DNA of 64,000 bases. Origin: Azomonas agilis. Its GTDB lineage: Bacteria; Pseudomonadota; Gammaproteobacteria; Pseudomonadales; Pseudomonadaceae. Under the pieces are notes generated by a model that was not told the origin of the DNA, searched no databases, and saw only the letters and a program-made list of their open reading frames with translations. The position numbers were made by a program, and so were the translations under genes. Numbering within the stretch: position 1 is the stretch's first letter; each line of letters opens with the position of its first letter. Below are positions 60,587 through 64,000 of this stretch, one piece after another. The stretch covers positions 62,001-126,000 of the forward strand of contig NZ_VLKG01000004.1 of the NCBI RefSeq assembly GCF_007830255.1, in the 5' to 3' direction.

Positions 60587-61483
60587 ATGAGTAATTTCGA
60601 TTATTTGGACATTGACGGACGCTTATTGCGCATACTGGTTGCTGTGTATGAGGAGGGTTCAATTACTCGGGCCGCCCAACGCTTGGGCATCACCCAATCC
60701 GGCGTGAGTCACCTGCTGGAAAAACTGCGCGGTATTGTGGGTGATCCGCTGTTTGTTAAATCTGGGCGCTCGGTAGTAGCTACAGCGCGCGCCTGTGTGC
60801 TGGTGGTTGAGGCGCGCCGGTTGCTGGATGAGTTACACGATTTTGGCAGCAAAGCGGAGTTTTCCCCGGCCAGCCTTGAGCAAACCTTGACCATCGCCGC
60901 CAACGATTTACAGCGCGACCTGTTGCTTCCGGCGTTATTTGCCTTATTGAAACAGGAGGCTCCCGGCCTGTGTTTTCGGGTGATTCCGTCCAATATTCCC
61001 AGCACCGAACTGTTACGCGCCGATCGCTGCCAACTGGCGATTTCCCCCCGTCCACCGGAGGGTACGGACATTTTGCAGCGTCGATTATTTGATGACCGCT
61101 ACGTGGTGTTTTTTGACACTGAAGTACGTTCCGCTCCCGATGATCTGGCTGATTATCTGGCCGCCGAGCACGTCACCGTAGTTTATGAGCCGCAACGCAG
61201 CCTCGATATTGATGATTACCTGAAAAATAAAGGCATTATTCGTCACTTTGGGGTGTGCGTAGCGGGATTTGCAGGTATTCGCTCCTTTTTAAAAGGTTCC
61301 CAGTATTTGGCCACTCTGCCACAGCGTCTGGGGGCTAATCAGTTAGCAGGATTTGGTCAGGCTGAAGTGTTGTTTGATTGTCCAGCCATGCCCATGTATG
61401 CGATATGGCACAAGCGTTATCAACATGATCCTATGATGCGCTGGCTATTAAATAAACTGTACCAAGTTGCCACTCATATTTAG
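60587..61483 (+). CDS. LysR-family regulator divergent from ligAB
   Basis: A 298-residue LysR-type regulator. The helix-turn-helix is EGSITRAAQRLGITQSGVSHLLEKL near residues 22-46, followed by the effector domain with NDLQRDLLLPALFALL. No strong ribosome site is seen before the ATG. The divergent layout with ligAB suggests that it activates ring cleavage, comparable to LigR. The effector is probably an aromatic acid or pathway intermediate. Confidence 0.85.
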   Translation: MSNFDYLDIDGRLLRILVAVYEEGSITRAAQRLGITQSGVSHLLEKLRGIVGDPLFVKSGRSVVATARACVLVVEARRLLDELHDFGSKAEFSPASLEQTLTIAANDLQRDLLLPALFALLKQEAPGLCFRVIPSNIPSTELLRADRCQLAISPRPPEGTDILQRRLFDDRYVVFFDTEVRSAPDDLADYLAAEHVTVVYEPQRSLDIDDYLKNKGIIRHFGVCVAGFAGIRSFLKGSQYLATLPQRLGANQLAGFGQAEVLFDCPAMPMYAIWHKRYQHDPMMRWLLNKLYQVATHI

Positions 61484-61538
61484 ACTTAGAGCCAATTAAA
61501 CACAGTTATTGCATAGAATAAAAAGTGAGTATTAATGT

Positions 61539-62441
61539 ATGGATCTCAAGCAACTGGAATATTTTGTTCGTGTCGCTGAGTTAGGTAGTTTTACACGAGC
61601 TTCTATTCTGTTAGATGTTGCTCAATCAGCACTCAGCCGACAAGTGCGCTTGCTCGAATTAGAATTTAAGCAAAGTTTATTACTACGCAATGGGCGCGGT
61701 GTAGTCACTACCGATGCTGGAAAGTTAATGTTGGAATACGGGCGCGGAATACTGCACCAAGTAGAGCGCATGAAAGAAGAATTAGGGCGCGCTCGAGGTG
61801 CTTTAGTGGGAAATGTAGCCCTTGGATTGCCCCCCAGTTTGCTTAAAACCTTGACGGTACCCATCTTTCGAGAGTTTAAAGAACAATTCCCCGCCGCCAC
61901 GCTGGCTATCCGCGAGGGCCTAACTACCAGTATGCAGGAGTCTTTGGTGTCGGGGCGCTTGGATATTGCCCTGCTGTATAATGCTTCACCCTCTCCCGAT
62001 ATAGATTTAACGCCCTTATTTGAAGAAGAGCTTTTTTTAGTCAGTAGAGCCGTAGATCATCCCTTTAATGATCCTATTTCTATTATGGACTTAGTGGGAT
62101 ATCCCTTAATTATGCCCAGCCGCCCCAATGCCATTCGCATGTTAATTGAGAGCGAACTGGCTAACTATGGGCTACGACCTACAGTAGCATTCGAAGTAGA
62201 TGGAATTAACGCCATATTAGACTTAGTAGGTGAAGATTTTGGATATGCTATTTTAACTAAAACTGCTGTTATAAACTTTGCCGGCAATCGTCAGTTTCAT
62301 TTACGCTCGGTAAGCGATAGCCATTTAAAAGCTAAGTTATCACTGGCGGTTAATTCACATCGACAAATAACAGCAACCCAACGGGCGTTAATTGATTTAA
62401 TTCGGCGGGTGGTTGTGCGTCACTTAAGTTGCTCGGTTTAG
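61539..62441 (+). CDS. LysR-family regulator (CynR/Nac-like)
   Basis: A 300-residue LysR-type regulator. Its opening MDLKQLEYFVRVAELGSFTR is typical of the CynR/Nac/TcuR-like branch, with the helix-turn-helix SILLDVAQSALSRQVRLLE near residues 23-41. It lies 55 bases after the first LysR gene. The stop overlaps the stop of the convergent flavoprotein gene by three to four bases. Regulation of the flavoprotein or of a transport gene beyond the edge is possible. Target unknown. Confidence 0.84.
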   Translation: MDLKQLEYFVRVAELGSFTRASILLDVAQSALSRQVRLLELEFKQSLLLRNGRGVVTTDAGKLMLEYGRGILHQVERMKEELGRARGALVGNVALGLPPSLLKTLTVPIFREFKEQFPAATLAIREGLTTSMQESLVSGRLDIALLYNASPSPDIDLTPLFEEELFLVSRAVDHPFNDPISIMDLVGYPLIMPSRPNAIRMLIESELANYGLRPTVAFEVDGINAILDLVGEDFGYAILTKTAVINFAGNRQFHLRSVSDSHLKAKLSLAVNSHRQITATQRALIDLIRRVVVRHLSCSV

Positions 62442-64000
62442 CCGCCGTATTGATGGCCCGCCAAGGTACGTCCAGCCAAATAACCAAAAGTCATGCCCGG
62501 CCCTAGGGTGATGCCGCCACTGGGATAATAGCCCCCGAATGCCGTATTCATGTCGTTACCCACGGCGAATAAGCCGGGAATAGCTTGGCCTTCCGTGTTT
62601 AATACCCGCGCCTGAGCATCCGTTTTTAGGCCGGCAAAGGTGCCTAAACTGCCCGGCAGCAGCTTGACCGCATAAAAAGGCCCTTGTAACGGACGTAATG
62701 AAGGATTAGGGCCATGCAACACCTCGCCTTGGGCTTTGTTGTAAGCCGAGCGACCGCGGCCAAAATCCGGATCTTCGCCTTGGGCTGCGTACTGGTTGAA
62801 GCGTTTCACCGTGGCTTCAAGACCGGCTGCGTCAATGCCACAGGCTTTAGCCAACTCCGCTAAGGTTTTACCCCGGAATAAATAGCCTTTGTACTGGTAA
62901 TAACAAGCCCAAAACGGGAAGGGTTTGGCCCAGCCAATGCCATAACGGTTGCGGGCTTTGTGGTCGCAAATCAGCCAAGCGGCATAGGGTTTCCCGGCGG
63001 GTGTGCTGGCAAACAAGTGGTTCATAAAGTCGTGGTAGCAGTCGGCCTCATTGGTGAAGCGCTGTCCATCGGCACCTACGGCTAAAAAGCCCGGTTTGGC
63101 GCGGTCAATCAGGTGCGGGAAGTTTCTGTACTGCCCATTTGAGCGCGGCACTAAGGAGACGGGAGCCCAAGCTACCGCATGGACTAGATCATCAGCCACT
63201 TGGCCACCAACCTGCTCGCCCAAACGCAGCCCATCGCCGGTGTTTTCGGGCGGTGCTGCGGAGTAATGGGGCTGCTTGGGCGTTGTTTGAGCGGTTAATT
63301 GAGCAAGGCGGGCTTGATTATGGGGGAAACCACCACAGGCTAATACCACGCCGCGTCGAGCCAGAACTTCAACCCGTTGGCCTTCTATTTCTAAAACCGC
63401 GCCACTGATCTGTTTAGCCGTGCCGATTAGTTGCACAGCGGGCGCGCTGGTCAAAAACTCAACCCCCAAATCCAGCGCGCTGCGCAGCAGACGGGCTACT
63501 AACGCATTGCCATTCACCAGTTGTTGCCCACGTCCATAACGCAGCACATCCCAGATATGGCGCGCTAATCGTTTAGTAACGTGTTTCATGGAGGCCAGCG
63601 AGGTAGTGGCATTGAAAAAATGGCCTAAATCCACCCCACCGGCAATGCCCATACCGCCCAAGCTGATGACATCCAGCGGCGGGCGCAGTTTGTAGATCCA
63701 ATCACCCAAGGCGCGGCCATCGTAGGGTTGTGCGCAGAGGGAACGCCCGCCCAAAGCGGCCCCGGGGGCATCGCGCATATCCGGCATCCGTGTACCGGAG
63801 TAAAAGCGCACGGCGGTGTGCTGCTGGAAAAAATCCACCATCTCCGGGCCGCGTTCTAGATAGGTACGTTGCAGCTCATTGAGCTGATCTTGGTGTACCT
63901 GTGAGCGCAGGTAGCGGTCGGGCTCTTCAGCGCTTTCTTGCTGACCTTCGGCCTTGGCTAAGGCGTTACGCGGAATCCACAGCCAGCCACCCGACCAAGC
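62438..64000 (-). CDS. FAD-dependent oxidoreductase of the 3-ketosteroid dehydrogenase/fumarate reductase family (5' end beyond window)
   Basis: The frame stays open to the window edge, so the gene is incomplete at its 5' end. The internal Met at 63841 is not the start: upstream codons read WSGGWLWIPRNALAKAEGQQ, the conserved segment that follows the N-terminal FAD loop in this family. At the C-terminus GLFAVGNDMNTAFGGYYP and GGITLGPGMTFGYLAGR are diagnostic. About 520 residues are visible against a usual 550-580. Relatives desaturate cyclic ketones or reduce enoates, and some occur beside shikimate genes. The substrate is unknown. Confidence 0.82.
   Translation of the reverse strand, partial: AWSGGWLWIPRNALAKAEGQQESAEEPDRYLRSQVHQDQLNELQRTYLERGPEMVDFFQQHTAVRFYSGTRMPDMRDAPGAALGGRSLCAQPYDGRALGDWIYKLRPPLDVISLGGMGIAGGVDLGHFFNATTSLASMKHVTKRLARHIWDVLRYGRGQQLVNGNALVARLLRSALDLGVEFLTSAPAVQLIGTAKQISGAVLEIEGQRVEVLARRGVVLACGGFPHNQARLAQLTAQTTPKQPHYSAAPPENTGDGLRLGEQVGGQVADDLVHAVAWAPVSLVPRSNGQYRNFPHLIDRAKPGFLAVGADGQRFTNEADCYHDFMNHLFASTPAGKPYAAWLICDHKARNRYGIGWAKPFPFWACYYQYKGYLFRGKTLAELAKACGIDAAGLEATVKRFNQYAAQGEDPDFGRGRSAYNKAQGEVLHGPNPSLRPLQGPFYAVKLLPGSLGTFAGLKTDAQARVLNTEGQAIPGLFAVGNDMNTAFGGYYPSGGITLGPGMTFGYLAGRTLAGHQYGG

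Noticed and set aside
1-64000. CRISPR arrays, tRNA and rRNA genes
   Set aside because: I saw no regularly spaced repeats and no tRNA or rRNA-like segments by eye; a covariance-model search would be needed to exclude small RNAs.

Overview
This 64-kb window looks like a catabolic plasmid or chromid segment from a pseudomonad-like gammaproteobacterium. Three OprD-family porins, four SfnB-type proteins, SfnG, a sigma-54 activator resembling SfnR, and the ech/vdh/fcs set all point that way. The genus is inference. ParA, ParB, a Rep_3-type replication initiator and a tyrosine recombinase suggest a replicon other than the main chromosome, or one integrated into it. No rRNA, tRNA or CRISPR array was seen.

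Layout. (1) Positions 1-4949: a minus-strand operon reading panE-like reductase, VOC protein, MaoC, class III CoA-transferase, aroE, aroQ (cut by the window edge), with a divergent LysR. (2) Positions 4923-9894: plasmid backbone (parB, parA, tyrosine recombinase) with three decayed insertion sequences: an IS5-type remnant, an IS3-type internal-deletion derivative with both ends kept, and an IS3-type transposase tail. (3) Positions 9895-11481: msrPQ methionine sulfoxide repair. (4) Positions 11599-38296: a 27-kb organosulfur acquisition island. It holds a SfnR-like sigma-54 activator, four SfnB-like flavoproteins, a DszA/NtaA-like monooxygenase, SfnG (dimethyl sulfone monooxygenase), two HAAT-type ABC transporters with three binding proteins, two truncated acyl-CoA-synthetase-like proteins, a TauE-type exporter and two OprD porins. 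Several transcription units are preceded by sigma-54-type -24/-12 sequences. (5) Positions 38681-41277: IclR, a TIM-barrel protein and the replication initiator. (6) Positions 41659-64000: an aromatic block with ligJ, ligI, ligC, an aldo/keto reductase, MarR, MaoC, an AAHS-type MFS transporter and an OprD porin. It continues with ech, vdh, fcs, a thiolase, an acyl-CoA dehydrogenase, etfBA, then ligBA on the opposite strand, two LysR regulators and a flavoprotein cut by the right edge.

How it works together (inference from families). Hydroxycinnamates enter through the porin and MFS carrier, are activated by Fcs, and are cleaved by Ech to an aldehyde that Vdh oxidises. Caffeate would give protocatechuate directly. 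LigAB opens the ring (4,5-cleavage), and LigC, LigI and LigJ carry the product to 4-carboxy-4-hydroxy-2-oxoadipate. The final aldolase and vanillate demethylase are not in the window. AroQ, AroE and the TIM-barrel protein could feed quinate or shikimate carbon into the same route. The sulfur island would import organosulfur compounds under sulfate limitation and release sulfite through two-component FMN monooxygenases. Its most unusual feature is the repeated pairing of a catalytically degenerate acyl-CoA-synthetase-like protein with an amino-acid-type ABC transporter.
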